Below, piece after piece: positions 1-12,439 of a DNA stretch of 64,000 bases. Origin of the DNA: Cryptomeria japonica (taxonomy: Eukaryota > Streptophyta > Pinopsida > Cupressales > Cupressaceae); the NCBI RefSeq assembly GCF_030272615.1, contig NC_081410.1:290655957-290719956 (forward strand), written 5' to 3'. How positions within the stretch are numbered: position 1 is the first letter of the stretch; every line of letters begins with the position of its first letter. The notes under the pieces were generated by a model, which was given only the letters and a program-made list of their open reading frames with translations, made no database searches and was not told the origin of the DNA. The position numbers and the translations under genes are program-made.

Positions 1-1045
1 TGGTTTCATGATTTGGTTATCACTTTTGGTATTTCTAGTTATCGACTTGTTCTTAGCTTGACCGACTAGCTTTTGCCTTTACTAGTTTCTAGTGTTCCCG
101 GTTAGCTATACCGATATGCTATTTTGGTGACTTGGTCAGTGGATTTTGGGTCCGGCTTATGTAATCGGTTTCTTGCATGTTATTGGTGCTTCTTGATCAT
201 ATCTCAAGAAATTGGTGAATTTTCTTTAGATAGTGTGCTATTCTGGTGGTCCTATTTGGTTCTCATTAAACTTTCACTAAGGGTTTCTACTAGCAAGTGA
301 AGCATGTTGTATTTTGGTCTCAGAGGAATCCGCATCGGATATAATTGTTGTGTTACTCGATTTAGGTCCATGCTATCTAATGTAAATCATAAAATTGGTT
401 TGGTGGTATCATATGATTTAATTCTTGTAATTATGGGTTTACGGGTTTAGGGTTTAGCCGACTTTTCAATAAGGTTGATGATGATTTGTATTTATAGGTG
501 ACTTCTTCATGTAATTCAGATATAGACGAGATGGTTATGGTTGGCTTATTTTGTATTATTAGAGAAGGATCAAGCGTGAATAAATTCATACATTCAAGTG
601 AAGGTTGGAAAGGTTTTGTATTGCAGAGAAGACATCAATGCTTAACCAGAACTGTATCAGGCATTAGTAGATGCTACTTTCAAAGTTCATTATTTTCCGG
701 ATTATAGTCTGATGATTTTGTAAGTCAGTGAGACTTCCCTTTGCGATGAGCAGTGTGCTCTAGGCTATTAGCCTTTCTACATGTGCAGACCCCATTGTAA
801 TTTTTCATAATACTATTGTAGAGAATTCATCTGATTGTGGGTAGGGTTTCCTATTATGGCTTTTCCCTTTCCAGGTTTTCCACATCAAAAAATTGGTGTT
901 ATGCATTTTGTGATTTCATGTTATATTATTCATTGGTTTGTGCTCTGGTATAAGGTTTATAATTGAATTGATTGTTGTTATTTTTAGTAAATGGATTCAC
1001 CCCCCACCTCTCTCAGTTTATTGTCAGTATCATTGCATTCCAACA
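1..1045 (+). mobile_element. 3' part of a copia-type LTR (cut by window edge)
   Basis: No coding capacity. Positions about 710-900 carry the LTR core that recurs at 8110-8330, 19570-19760 and 34080-34230: a gcagtg/ctctaggc segment, then gtgggtagggttt, tttttccc-type and ggttttccac motifs. Near the end, 997-1016 has the gattcacccccc motif found in the other LTRs, and the sequence ends attccaaca at 1045, the same end as element B. No primer-binding site follows, so this is a 3' LTR or a solo LTR whose start lies outside the window. The ORF at 498-707 is inside the LTR and is probably not real. Confidence 0.65.
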
Positions 1046-2160
1046 AGACTAATCAAAGGACAATGGTCATAAAACATTTAGGAAAAATAACATAAGGGAT
1101 GTACTAGCTAGGTATGTATGCACTTTTGATAAATAATGTAGATCAAGAACAATTACGTTGAATTGATCTCATCCACCAAATGTAGTGGAACTATGAACAC
1201 AATGGAAAAAGAGCACATAAGATCAACAAGAAAATGTAATTTTGAGTCAATGTGAAAGAGACCAAAGAGAGATCTCAACACTTTGCATCATCCCCAAGTA
1301 GACAACACAAAGGAACATTGATGAACAATAGCACATGTATGACATAACATTAATACAACATATAGAAGAATTAAGATACAAATAGAGTAATGCCACAACA
1401 AATTCAATCTCTTTATTACCTTGCACCAATGGAGTAACTAGAGTTATCCAAAGAGAACCTAACATAACATAAAGACATATCAAGAAGCACATCATGAGAG
1501 AATCACATTACCTAGAATAAAAAAACATAAGAATCTACATCATAGATGAAGATAGTCGAGAAAACCATCTTCCTCCCAATCTTGCTTCACACCACTTAGG
1601 GGTAGTGGGGAAGATGCAAGAGGATAAAAAATGAGCATGGTAGATGGAGCTACTAAAAATTTAAATAAGTACCATTCTCTAATGATGTGTCACTTTGTTT
1701 ATCACTGGGAATTAGGATTAATGCTTTTCAAAAGTGTGAAGATAGTTCATGATTAATCTCAAAAAGTGCATACATATCATCATAATCATTAGGATCATCA
1801 TTATTAGCATGAATAATAATATTATTATCATCAATATCATCATATAAATTAATCATAATAGGATCTCTAACACAAAAAGAATTAGAACCATAATTTCTCT
1901 TAATAATTTATAATCTTGGTAATTTGAATCAAACTTCCTATCTAGGGTTAGGCGAAGGTTGGAAAAATGAACTCAGACAACATTTGGTTGATTCAGGGAG
2001 GAAATAGTTTGGGAAGAAAGTTCACAAATCTTTGCATGATTTCTTCATCAATGTTCTCTCACACAATGAATTCTTTTAGTGTCCCTCAAGACTTGCGAAG
2101 GTTGAGGATCAATTAACCTAGGCTTCTTTTTTTCCCCTATAGGGGGAGGAATGAAAGAAG
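1046..2160. other. Non-coding stretch, probably 3' part of a minus-strand gypsy relic
   Basis: No gene is recognisable. On the minus strand about 1710-1880 reads as an Asp/Asn-rich stretch (ATAATAATATTATTATC-type repeats coding D/N/I), which could be the spacer downstream of the gypsy protease at 2162-2761. A T/C-rich stretch near 2127-2150 is a possible polypurine tract on the other strand. The rest is AT-rich without recognisable signals. Confidence 0.35.
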
Positions 2161-2161
2161 C

Positions 2162-2761
2162 CTAACTAGGTTGAGAAATACCAAATGCTAGGTGTTTTCC
2201 TTTATAATATGTGGTAGGTGGGACCACAACATATATAGGAGGAATAAAAGTTGTAAGAAAAGGACTAGGTCCAATATGAGAAGGAATATATGTGGGTGAA
2301 GGGTCTCTAGGTTTACTTAAGGCCGATATCATATTATTTTTCCATTTTTGATAAGATATAAAAAGAATATCATCTTGAGGCTTTAAAGATTTAGGTTGTT
2401 TAGGCCAAAAGTAATCAAGAGTGAAATTTACATGCTTTATTGTGGGTTGGTAAAGGATATGATTAATCATGATAATATTTCTATTATGAGGTAACTTAAA
2501 ACACTTATGGATTGTAGAAGGAAAAGATTTCATGGAAGGGAGCCAATGATGTCCCAACTTCACATTAAATTGATCTAATGTAGGAATAATATCAAAGGTA
2601 ACATTTAAGAACTTAGTAACAACCTCAATGGGAAGAGTAATAGAACTAATAGTAGGGGAAGAGAAACCATCATACACTATTATCATAACATCATATTTAT
2701 CATATGTAACTTGATGCAATTGTTGAGTAAACATATGTTCTTCAATAATATCATTTAGCAT
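2162..2761 (-). pseudogene. Ty3-gypsy retropepsin-like domain, relic
   Basis: A 199-residue open frame. The central part has the layout of plant Ty3-gypsy aspartic protease C-terminal halves: an ITLPIEV strand, NVTFDIIPT, a KLGHHWLPSMKS segment in the place of the usual LGRPWL loop, then PSTIHKCFKL. The N-terminal catalytic D-[ST]-G is not clearly present; YDGFSS near residue 30 marks the flap region. It lies downstream of a gag-like relic on the same strand (2900-4850), giving gag-protease order. No reverse transcriptase follows on this strand, so the parent element was non-autonomous or has lost pol. Assignment rests on motif spacing. Confidence 0.55.
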
Positions 2762-2899
2762 AAATACTAGATCAATGAGAACACCTCATGAGATTTTTTC
2801 TTTAATCTTCACAATAATATATAATGGTCCATCAGGTGCAAGAATAGCCTCACTAGGATCAAAGGTGATGCATGATTCAAGTTTAGGTTTAGCTTTTTC

Positions 2900-4850
2900 A
2901 ATGAGGTTCATAAAATTATTTGACTCTCCACCTAAGTCAAAGGAAAATAACACAAGTGGTTAAGAATAACAATATTAGTAGAGTGGGAAGGAAAAGGATT
3001 GGTGAATATTTGAGGGTTTTTATTAGGAGGTGCTACATATTTTTTACCTTTATCATTCACATCTTGAATCTTATACCTCAACTTATAAAATTCTCATTAT
3101 CCCGTCATGCTTGATGATGGTATTAGAAAAAGGCTTTGTGGTCCTAGGAAGTTGATGGAGTTTTATAGGTATCTATAGGTTTGATGGCAGGAAGTTGCAA
3201 CACATTAGCATTAATCAACCTCAGCATTATACTATGCAAAACCTCTAATAGAGGAGTAAATTATTTTGTTAAGTATTTGGATAAAGGGGTCACACTTTAT
3301 GTTGTGGCTGCCACTTGAGTGTTGATGTTGTTGGAAGAGTTATCATTTATCTTTATGAAACCTTTATTGTATTTGTTGAATTTTGGAAATGATTATTGAG
3401 CACTCGCATTCTTATCAAGTGGAGCCATTGAAGGAGATTATTCAAAATGGCTCACTTGAAGTAGATAGTTATGAATAATTGCACATACTTACGCGAAAGA
3501 AGTAAATTCAAAAAATAGAAGCTTATCTCTAATATCCTTTTGGAAATTAGTATTAAAAAATATTTGAACATCATGATAAAACACATGATAAGAAATTTGT
3601 GAATGCAAATATTTATATCTACCAATAAAATTAGTAACTTTTTCTCTAACTCCTTGCTTATAATGAATCTAATTAGTTAAAGTAATTGTAAGACATTTAT
3701 TTTGAAATTTTTGAATGAAAGTATTTGCCAATTGCTAGAAAGATGTGATGAAATAAGGAGACAAATAAGAATACAATTGCAAAGATTTGTCTCTAAAGGT
3801 TTGGGTAAATTATTTTACCATGAGTCTTTGATCATGAGACAAATCACTACACAAGGTTTGAAATGTATTCACATGAGTCACGCGGTCACCTTTTCCATTT
3901 TATAGGACTAATTGATGGATTTCCACATTCTTAGGAATAATTGCACAAACAATCTCATCGAATAGTGAGTTTTCTACAACATAAGTGGGAACACTAAACT
4001 TGGATTTTCTTAACAAAGCTAATTGTTATTATAAGGATGAAATACTTTGAGCTATGTTATTGATAGTGGCTTCATTGGATGGATTGGAATTGGACATATT
4101 GGATTGTGATGGGGGAGTAATATTGGTGTAGGTAGTTGGAGGTTGAGAATAAGGAGGGAAACATTTTTTATTTGTTGGTAAAGGAAATGGTTGGGAAACA
4201 AATGGAAGACTAATGGAAGGAGGTATGCAAGATTATGAATTAATATGTTTTCCCCCGTGACTAACATGTATATGATTAACAAAATGTGTAGAGGTACTCA
4301 TGATAAAAGATGTATATGTAGGCACACTAGGCAAGGATGTAGTCGTAAGAATGGAATTCTCAACTTGATTACTAGGATGAGAATAACCAAAATATTTGGT
4401 ACAACTTTTGATAAGAATAATATTGGTATCATCAATATGATAAATTCCACATAACACTTCCACACCTAACTTATCACTTTGAAACTTTCTCTTCAACCCT
4501 TCAATCAAGGAGATTGCCTCACTATTTAGGTGTTCTTGGCCCATCCATTATTGAAGATTGTCAAATTCTATGTCAAGCTTCCCCAATTGGGCATTAGGAA
4601 CCCTAGTTGGTGAGTCATCATCTTCATCATGAGAAGTATGAGGTGAATGGGGATATATGATATTAGGTATGTCAGGTGTTGGATTAGAGGAAGTACCAAC
4701 ACCCACATGGAATAGGTTATTTAATATAGGCTCCATATCCTTGGTAACTAAACTTTGGGAAGCCCTAAGCCTATAAATTCTCACTAGAATATTGGATGTA
4801 GAAGTAAGGGTAACAAAACTTATGTACAAAGAAGGAAATATTGAATGCAA
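2900..4850 (-). pseudogene. Ty3-gypsy gag relic
   Basis: Read on the minus strand with several frame changes. 4548-4850 and 4233-4544 give a Pro/Ser/Asp-rich N-terminal region. About 3950-3400 gives the capsid-like part: HVNTFQTLCSDLSHD, then LYSYLSPYFITSF and QLANTFIQKFQNK, matching the Retrotrans_gag pattern (length-limited helices, W/Y-x-L, ASFxQLxxxFxxxF). Stops interrupt it at several sites, so it is dead. The protease relic at 2162-2761 follows downstream, and a TATA-like promoter lies upstream near 6185, consistent with one decayed minus-strand element. Confidence 0.55.
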
Positions 4851-7256
4851 AGATTTAAAATCATAAAATGCAAGTTATATTATATGTATGATTAAACAAT
4901 CCAACTTTTCATAAAATGATTGATTAACCAATAAATTAAGAAATACAAATTATGAATTTGAATACAAGATGCTTCTGAATATGATAATGATATGTAATAA
5001 AAATTAGATCAAAGCATATAATTTGAAAATTATATAATCCATGAATCAATTTTAAGAATTTAACCTTTAAATTGATGTGATTTAAATGCATGAATAAAAT
5101 GCAATTTTGAATTAAATGTGTAAAAATAATATAAGAGAACATAAAACTAGAAATTGAACATGAGCTAAAGATTAACCAAAATGTATGGTGTTGAAAATTA
5201 GGGCTTCATCACCTTAATTGATAGAACCACTAATTTCCACGGGATCACAAAAAATCAAGGGAAAAGAGAATTTAAATTGATTGATCCAATCCTAAGAGGA
5301 ATGAATGTTGATCAAATTAAATCCCCCCTCTCTCGTTAAAGTTGAAAATTGAATTATAATTAGGGTTGATTTCCCATGCTAGATCTAGGAAAAACAATGA
5401 GAAATTGACATAAAACAACAGTAACAGGATGTTCAAGATATCATGCAGAGCTATAAAACTAGACCTAAGGAGTGAAAATGGATGAGAACCTCTGATGGAA
5501 GATTTTGGGTAAATTTTTGGGACCAATGGGACCAAGTCATCCTATTCCTCTAGATATCAAGTGCAAATAGATTAGATATTTTCTAGATCAAGGTGATACA
5601 TAGAAACCACTATCAAAAGGTCATCAAAAATTCTCAGGACCGATGGGAGTCGATCCTCCTAGTCCTCCACTTTTCACACCTTCAAATTTTGAGTTTGATT
5701 GTTGTCATCTACACTACCAAATTCCTCACTCGTAGCTCCTAAGACAATTCTCTACATAGAAATAAATAAATAGGTTTGGTTGATGGAGATTTTCCTTAGG
5801 ACAAACCCCAGTTTAGGAATTAACTTTAAATTGAATTGATAATTGAAAAGGAATTAAATTGAAATAGAATTCTTTCATTTTGAGGGAAAGACTAGATCTA
5901 ATTTTAAAATGCTATAACTTGATACCTTTATGAAGTTTTCTTGAATCCTCATGAAAAGTTTTAGGATGTAATGCAGAATGTCTTCATATAAGGTTGATCA
6001 TGGATGCTTGAACTTGAATTCTTGATCTTTAATTAATCTTCTACTTCAATTCTTAATGAATACTTTGATCCTTTCTCACATAGACTTGAATTCACTAGAG
6101 TGAAATTGAGAGCTCACCTATGATTTTATTTCTCCTTTCTTTTTCTAGTTTATAGTTACCAAATGAGGGGGGAAATCTTCCTTTTATACCTAATCATTCA
6201 TCAAATGCTTGAATTTTTAGAGTAGGACAATATGGAGCTATATTTCTCACCCAGAAGAGTTGACCATTGTGAGGTCCTATTTTGTGTTCTAATTAAGAGG
6301 ACCAGGGCATCCTAGTCTTGTCAATCAGGACTCAAACTAGGAAAGAGGCTAGGTAAGGAGTTGAAAATGCAAATTCCAAGAGGGTATGAGCAACTTCAAG
6401 ACAACCACTAAGCACTGGAGGCCAGAATGTCAAGGTGAGGGCTAGGTGTGGATAAATTTTAATAAGGATATAATTTACGATGCCACAACTTCAATAAAAA
6501 CCTTGGCTTAATCATTTATTATCGGGACCTTGAATCCTTCTCATCAATAATTTGACCTTCATCTTGGGTAAAGCTAGTTTAACCTCCTATCTATTGAGCT
6601 TGCACTCATCAGCCTAGTGAAAGTTTGACTAATCAACGATTATCAAGTTTCATTATCCAAGGAATAGACATTAATTTGACAATCCTAGGTTGGATTTGAT
6701 GTTTGTGGATCTCACCTACAAAGTAAATGCAAGTGAAAGCAAGTAGATTACAAGATGAAATTCGTAGCATAAGGTTAATCAAAGAATGGTTAGTAAGATT
6801 ACAAGACAAGAGCTCAATTTATAGGCAATTGATGAGAAACTCAAATTGGATAGAGAAATTAAAAGAGGAAAATGAAAATTGGCATGATTAGGGGACAAAG
6901 CATGCCAAATGCTATGTCAATTTATGACAAATTAGCCATGAAATTATCTCATCAATTGATGACAAATTAGAGAGAAAAAATAGCTTGCAAATTATGATAA
7001 AATTAAGCATGAAAAGTGGAGCCCAAATTGGTAGAAAAATCAGTGGAAAAAGTTAGGAGAAAAAGATGGGAGAATATTAGGTTGCATTAATTAATAAATT
7101 TGCATCAATTAATTAACTCACAAAAAGGGAAAGAATTAGCTAATTAAATATTTAATTTAATTGTGACATGAGACACTTTGGATAAATGAAATTAATTCAT
7201 TTAACCTAAAGAATGTTAGCAAAATTTAATAATTAATTTTTTTTAAAACCCTACGA
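4851..7256 (-). other. Leader/LTR-like region of the minus-strand gypsy relic
   Basis: No coding sequence is supported; open frames such as 5317-5535 show no family signal. The stretch is upstream of the gag relic and includes a TATAAAAGG box on the minus strand (6180-6190), as expected for a gypsy 5' LTR and leader. I could not fix LTR ends or a primer-binding site. About 7130-7250 is AT-rich (taattaaat-type) and forms the left flank of the solo LTR at 7257. Confidence 0.35.
6180..6190 (-). promoter_or_regulatory. TATA-box candidate of a retroelement LTR
   Basis: The minus strand reads taTATAAAAGG-like (plus strand ccttttata), a strong match to the plant TATA consensus. It is about 1.3 kb upstream of the gag relic on the same strand, the usual place for an LTR promoter. 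The transcription start would fall near 6150. Confidence 0.45.
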
Positions 7257-8475
7257 TGTTGGTAATATGAAGGAATTGATTATGTCTTGCATTGATGTTT
7301 TGTCATTGATGTAAACACTAGTTGTTATGGTTGTTTGCAAGCTTCTGGTAGAAGGATTGGATTGGGAAGATTATCAGTTTATTGTCACCAGTATGATCTG
7401 AATGATGGAATAAGTTTGTATGAATGGTTCATATGCTTCTGAAGTATGTTTTATTCAGTTGGTATTGACTTGATGATCAGATGCTATCTTATGTTCTAGT
7501 AAACCTACTTTGTAGGTCTGGTAAGGGTTTCAATAGTAGAGCTTTATTGAAGATGTTTGATGTAATGCATAAGTGGTGTTGGTGCAGCTTCTAGAATGGA
7601 TTCAGGATGCTGATGGTGATTGTGTTTGTGCCTCAACTAATTGCTATCATTTCTTTGGCATGTGTGGATCTAATTTAGGTTCGATGCTATCTAGGTTATG
7701 GATCAGTTTCAAGAAACGTGTTGGTGGATCCTTCCGATGTGCTTTCAGGATGTTTTATTGAATGGATGATGTTTGTTTGGCCTTAGGTCAACATGTTTTA
7801 TGATTTTATCTTAGGATTATGTAATAAATCTATTGAATTATCATTTGCATGGCCAACCTAATTGTTTAGGTCCAAGGTTTGTATAAAAGTTATGTAAGAT
7901 CTCATTGTAGATCATATGTATTAGCAAGGAGTGAATAATGTAATAATCATTTGTGCAGAGGATTTGGTCGATCATAGGTGATCGAATTGGGTTTATGTAG
8001 AGTTTTTAGACCTTCGGTATTGAGCTTAACCAAAACTATAATTTGGCATGTTTGATGCTATCATAGGCAGTTCTTCTTTTTGGATCGTTATCCAAATATT
8101 TTGAGGTGGTTGACCTCTTTGTAGTCAGTGAGACTCCATTGTGGTGAGCAGTGAACTCTAGGCAGTGTGCCTTCCTGCATGTGCAAGCCCCTATTGTAAT
8201 CATATAATTTCTGCAAAAGTATCATTTGACTGTGGGTAGGGTTTCCCACTGTGATTTTTCCCTTTACCGAGTTTTCCACATACAAATCATGGTGTTATGT
8301 GTTATGGTTGCATGGTATTGATTCTCTGGTTTTCAATTATGCTTTAATGATTTATCAGTTATTTCGGTATCTATTTGCTTATATTTGGGTAAAAGGTTTT
8401 AAGTGCTTTAATTTGCATAATATGTTGACAACTAATTCACCCACCCCTCTTAGTTGTCCACCGGTTATCCTGACA
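7257..8475 (+). mobile_element. Solo LTR of copia family A
   Basis: Starts tgttggtaatatg and ends ggttatcctgaca, matching the LTR ends of element A (26156-27203 and 33361-34429; ends TGTTGG and CCTAACA). The flanks tacga (7252-7256) and tatga (8476-8480) form a 5-bp target-site duplication with one mismatch. No internal coding region is attached, so this is a product of LTR-LTR recombination. It carries the shared core gtgggtagggtttcccac and ttttccac (about 8230-8280). Frames at 7573-7761, 8088-8285 and 8251-8502 lie inside it and are not genes. Confidence 0.85.
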
Positions 8476-8519
8476 TATGAGACAAAAAAAGAGAGGAAAT
8501 AGATCATAATTAGGTCATG

Positions 8520-9020
8520 ACATAATTAATCCAATAGATAAATGATGTTGATCATGTTAAAAAGGATAAACGACAAGGATTTCATATTGATATAGACATC
8601 GATTGATGAAGACCAATGACAAAGTGGTCAAAGATGACAAGAGGATTGCACTGATAAAAGATAATCAATAAAGGATCAATGACTAATTGATCAAAAATTG
8701 ATGAAGATTGATGATTGATTGAGACTGATGATAAATTGATCAAGGATTGATAAAAGGATGATTTGATGAAGGTTGAATGACAAAAATATTGACAAAGATC
8801 GATGATGAATTGATCAAAATTGACAAGATTGACAACGACTGATAATTATAGATTGAACAGGACCCAAGACAATCCAAAATGATTGATAATTGATATTGCA
8901 AATGACAAGGTTTAGGATAAAACAATGTCAAATCTATATGGCAAATTGATCGCAACCAATGATTGAGATTCAAGATTGATACTAAGAAGACCTAATTCAA
9001 ATTGGAAGAAATTAGAATCA
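8520..9020. repeat. Degenerate GATTGA/ATTGATCAA-rich low-complexity tract
   Basis: Short variants of gattgatgatgaattgatcaa recur many times over about 500 bases, with drift between units and no fixed period. It looks like a decayed simple or tandem repeat. The open frame on the minus strand (8740-8973) is a by-product of the repeat composition. Confidence 0.6.
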
Positions 9021-10261
9021 AAGGGAAGAAATGTAGAGGAATGACACAACATAGACAAATGATAAAGATCAAATGCGCGACATAGAAGAAATGTTAATAA
9101 GATGCAAAAAAACCTAAAATAAGGTCACGTAGACATGTTAGAGTATGATGTTGCAAGCGTTGACCATTTTTAGATGCCTACAAAAATAACTAAACAGTAA
9201 AGCAAAACCCACTGTAAGTCCCATTGTGTTCTATCACCTTCTGATCTTGTTGTGGTATTTTCTCTCAAGTTGCACTACTATTGCTTCAAGATGACCAAAG
9301 CTAAATGGACTTATGTGGTATGAGAAATGTAAAATGCAACTATGTGGCTAATGTAATTTAATGATGGATATGGGTAATATGATATGCTTCTATGATAAAC
9401 TACACTAAGGCAAAGGCACACTTTTTGATTTCTTGATTTCTCTAAAATGTTGGATTTCTCTAAAAATGCTTGATTGCTTGATAATGACTAGCCTCAAATT
9501 CTAGAAAATGGCTTCCTTTTATAGATTTTGCAAGACCAAATTCCTATGTTGCAAAGATCAACGGTTGAGAGTGAATCTTGATAGAAGGAAGGGCTGAGAA
9601 GAATTAGTTAAAATATAAGAGATAAAGGGGGAATATGTTCCTCCTATGATGACAAGGTGGAAGACAAGGTGGAAGGAGATTATATATGGCATGATTCTCA
9701 CCTTGACCAAGGATGAAGACCAAATAATATAGGATGGTTGGAGATAATCTAGGGTTCCCAAGACAAGTGGAATCAACAATCTATTGAGGTTGAAGAGAAT
9801 TTAGGCATTATAAGACAATTGGACCTTGACCAAGTTGATGTGGCCAAAACCAACACCTAGGATGTAGGGGTAATGGAGAGAATATAGGAAGTAGAAGGAT
9901 GCCTATGTCTCCTCCTCCTATTGACTAGGAATGGATGTTGAGGATAATTAGGAAATTAAATATTAAAAATAGTCGATTTACTTAGCCACTAGGTTGTTGA
10001 GATGGCATGATGACTTGGAAGAGAAGATGGTGTAGAATAAAGATTGAAACCTAGGATAGATAATCAATTAAATAATTTAGTTATTTAATCAAGATGAACT
10101 TTAGAAGAAATGATAAACGTTAATTAAATAATAAATATTTAATTAAATAAATTTATTAAGAGGAAAATGAACCAAGAATCAAATAAATAAACTTTTTAAT
10201 TTATTTATTGATAGAAGAAAAAATCCATTAAATAAATAATATTTATTTATTTAATTATGTA
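9021..10261. other. Non-coding stretch with a minus-strand LTR-like promoter
   Basis: No coding region is recognisable. A TATA box in the form TATAAAAGG occurs on the minus strand at 9515-9523, flanked like an LTR promoter (compare 6180-6190). The last 200 bases (10060-10260) are almost pure A/T with overlapping inverted repeats built from ttaattaaataa and aaataaataa, able to form long AT hairpins. This AT tract directly precedes the gypsy LTR-like sequence at 10262. Confidence 0.4.
9515..9523 (-). promoter_or_regulatory. TATA-box candidate of an LTR-like sequence
   Basis: Plus strand ccttttata, that is TATAAAAGG on the minus strand, in a non-coding stretch with no gene downstream that I can recognise. 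It has the same core as the box at 6180-6190, so both may come from LTRs of the same minus-strand family. Confidence 0.3.
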
Positions 10262-11450
10262 TGTGAATGAAGCTCTAGTTCCTCATGGGTCTCTTTATTG
10301 TTTTATTGCTCCCCTTATTTTTGTTGGTTTGTCATCATTCTCTTGTACCATCATGCATCAAGAGGGAAAGGTTTTGGAGATGCATTTTCTTCTTGATCGC
10401 GTCGAGCTCCGCTACGCTACCACGTACATCCTAGTGGTATTTTTGGTTTTGGCCTCGGGGGACTTACTTATTTCAAGTTAGAGCCACCACACATCAAGCG
10501 GTTGGGTTGTTCCTAAAAGAAGAAAGAAGCTAGACCTAGATTCCCTGCCTAAGTGACACACGTCTCATTTACAAGCCTTGAAAAGGAAGAAAGGAGCAGC
10601 ATGGAGAGAAGCCCCATTATGTTGCCACATGTCCTTCAGTTTGAGTAGGGTCATGCATCAATGAAGCACATTCTTGAAAAAGGTCACCAAAGGATAAAGA
10701 AAAGGGAAACGTTCACCCAATGGAAATGATCAACTCAGGGAGATGAGGTTCATTTACAGAACCGTTCTTTTGTTAAGACGATTAAGGGAAATCATGGCAT
10801 GTCACGAAAGTGGGAAGCTAAGGTAGAGAGGAGACCAGTCACGTGATCGGAGGAGGAATTTTGTTATCTAGATATTTGCGCTCATGTTTAGGGGCTATAA
10901 AATTAGAATTTTGTTGTCATTTTAGGGGATTCACACTCAGGATAGATTTTAGCTCTATAACTCAAAAATTTGTATTTTTATTTTGTATTTGACATTCAAA
11001 CTATGCCAACTCTCAGCCTTTCCATATAACTCTTTATGCTTTATGATTATGCTTTATTTCATTTGAAGGAAGGCTAACATTTTGTATCTGTTTAAGCTTT
11101 TATAATACTGAGCATAATTTTTGTTGGTCAAATCATATCTCAGACTCTTTTGATTCAATTTTAGTTGTGTTTGGAATTTATTATGTTGTTGGTGAATCTG
11201 GGTTTAATGTTGTGATAATGGAGAATATTTTAGCCTTTGAATTATGCATTTTATGTATGGTTTATTGTGCTTCTAAGGTTTAAATTCAAAATTCTATCGT
11301 ATTGCCTAGGTTAGCTTTAATTTTCAATATTTTCTCCCTTTCCCTTTCCCATGAATGAAGAGTCGACTTCTAAAATCTTGGAGGTTGTTCATTGACACAA
11401 TAGTTCTTCTTAAAGAACTTCCCATAAGGTTGTTGTCTTATAAGTAATTT
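10262..11450 (+). mobile_element. Probable 5' LTR and leader of a Ty3-gypsy element
   Basis: This stretch directly precedes a gypsy gag. The first 220 bases (from tgtgaatgaag) recur at 56783-57005, consistent with an LTR pair. A TATA box (ctataaaat, 10895-10903) followed by ttcacactcagg suggests the promoter and transcript start near 10925. The exact 3' LTR end and primer-binding site were not identified; the sequence just before gag has no clear tRNA-Met complement. The open frame at 10257-10481 falls in the repeated part and is probably not a gene. Confidence 0.5.
10895..10903 (+). promoter_or_regulatory. TATA box of the gypsy 5' LTR
   Basis: ctataaaat, about 620 bases upstream of the gag start at 11519, inside the proposed LTR. 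Position and composition fit an LTR promoter. Confidence 0.4.
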
Positions 11451-11518
11451 TAGGAATCAATAGTTCTTTTTTTGACATGCCCGGTGGAACCAGATTCTTC
11501 TCTAATTAGAGTGGGTGT

Positions 11519-12345
11519 ATGAGCCACAGGCTTGTTACTAGATCCCAAACTACCTCAAATCCAAATCTATTGGTACCACCTTTGGTAGTAGTCCAACTGA
11601 GGGGTTCAAGAGGAGTTGTCCAAATCCCAATTCAAGCCCCTGTACAAATGGCTATCCTTCCTCGTATTTTTGTCACATGGAATAGTGGGAGACCCCTTAT
11701 CCCACATGTACCTCCTATCCAATGGGATCCTACTTTGGCTTCCACCTTGAAAGCTTTGCCAAAATTCACTGGAGAAGATTCCAAAACTCCTATGGAACAC
11801 TTATAGGATGTGGTAGATGTATGCACTGTTAATAATGTCACCCAAGAGAATGTAGAATTAAGGCTTCTTGTGGCTTCCTTCAAAGGGAAAACTCAGGATT
11901 GGTCTAGATCCTTTCAACCGAATTCAATTTCTAACTGGGATCAACTCACAGATCAATTTTTCAAGCATTTTATTGAAAAGGGTGACATATTTTCACTATT
12001 GCAATAGCTAATAACCATAAAGTGGGCCCCTCAGGAAGCTATTATCAATTTCAACACTGGGTTTCATAGAACTTGGCAAAGGATACTCATCACTTCTCAT
12101 CCTCCTGCAGATATGGCATTCATCTTCTACCTCAAGGCTTTCAATTTTGATATATTCATCATGATTCAATCTCTTGGCAAGAATACTCTTCATGATGCTT
12201 ACAAGCTTGCAGTATGAGTGAAAACAATCTTATTGATGTCGGGAAGCTTCCACTGAGACCACCCATGCTAGTCTTCCCTAAATTGTCAAGGCAGGTTACA
12301 GAGAAAGAACCTCCAAGTACATCAACCCCATCACAATCCATCTAT
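11519..12345 (+). pseudogene. Ty3-gypsy gag, N-terminal and capsid part
   Basis: Starts MSHRLVTRSQ. After a Pro-rich lead (IQWDPTLASTLKALPKF) the Retrotrans_gag domain follows: FTGEDSKTPMEHL, then a stop (TAG at 11804), VDVCTVNNV, LRLLVASFKGKTQDW and NWDQLTDQFFKHF. Gag would form the particle that packages element RNA. Further stops lie at 12006-12008 and downstream. The frame reads into SQSIY at 12345 and resumes as PNAQQ at 13558, after the inserted DNA transposon. The element is dead. Confidence 0.8.
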
Positions 12346-12439
12346 GGGTGAACCCACAATATTGGGTTACACTTTTTTGGATGAAGAAATTGCACTAGTT
12401 TGTCCAAAACATAATTTTTACCACTTTTGATTGAATGCC

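Noticed and set aside
8740-8973. 77-residue minus-strand frame rich in Leu/Ser/Ile
   Set aside because: It is a by-product of the GATTGA-rich repeat.
8520-9020. CRISPR-like or satellite array
   Set aside because: Units have no fixed length or spacer pattern, and the genome is a plant's.
10257-10481. Hydrophobic 74-residue frame, similar frames at 56819-57068
   Set aside because: They fall in a repeated LTR-like block and the two copies are open in different frames, so coding is not conserved.
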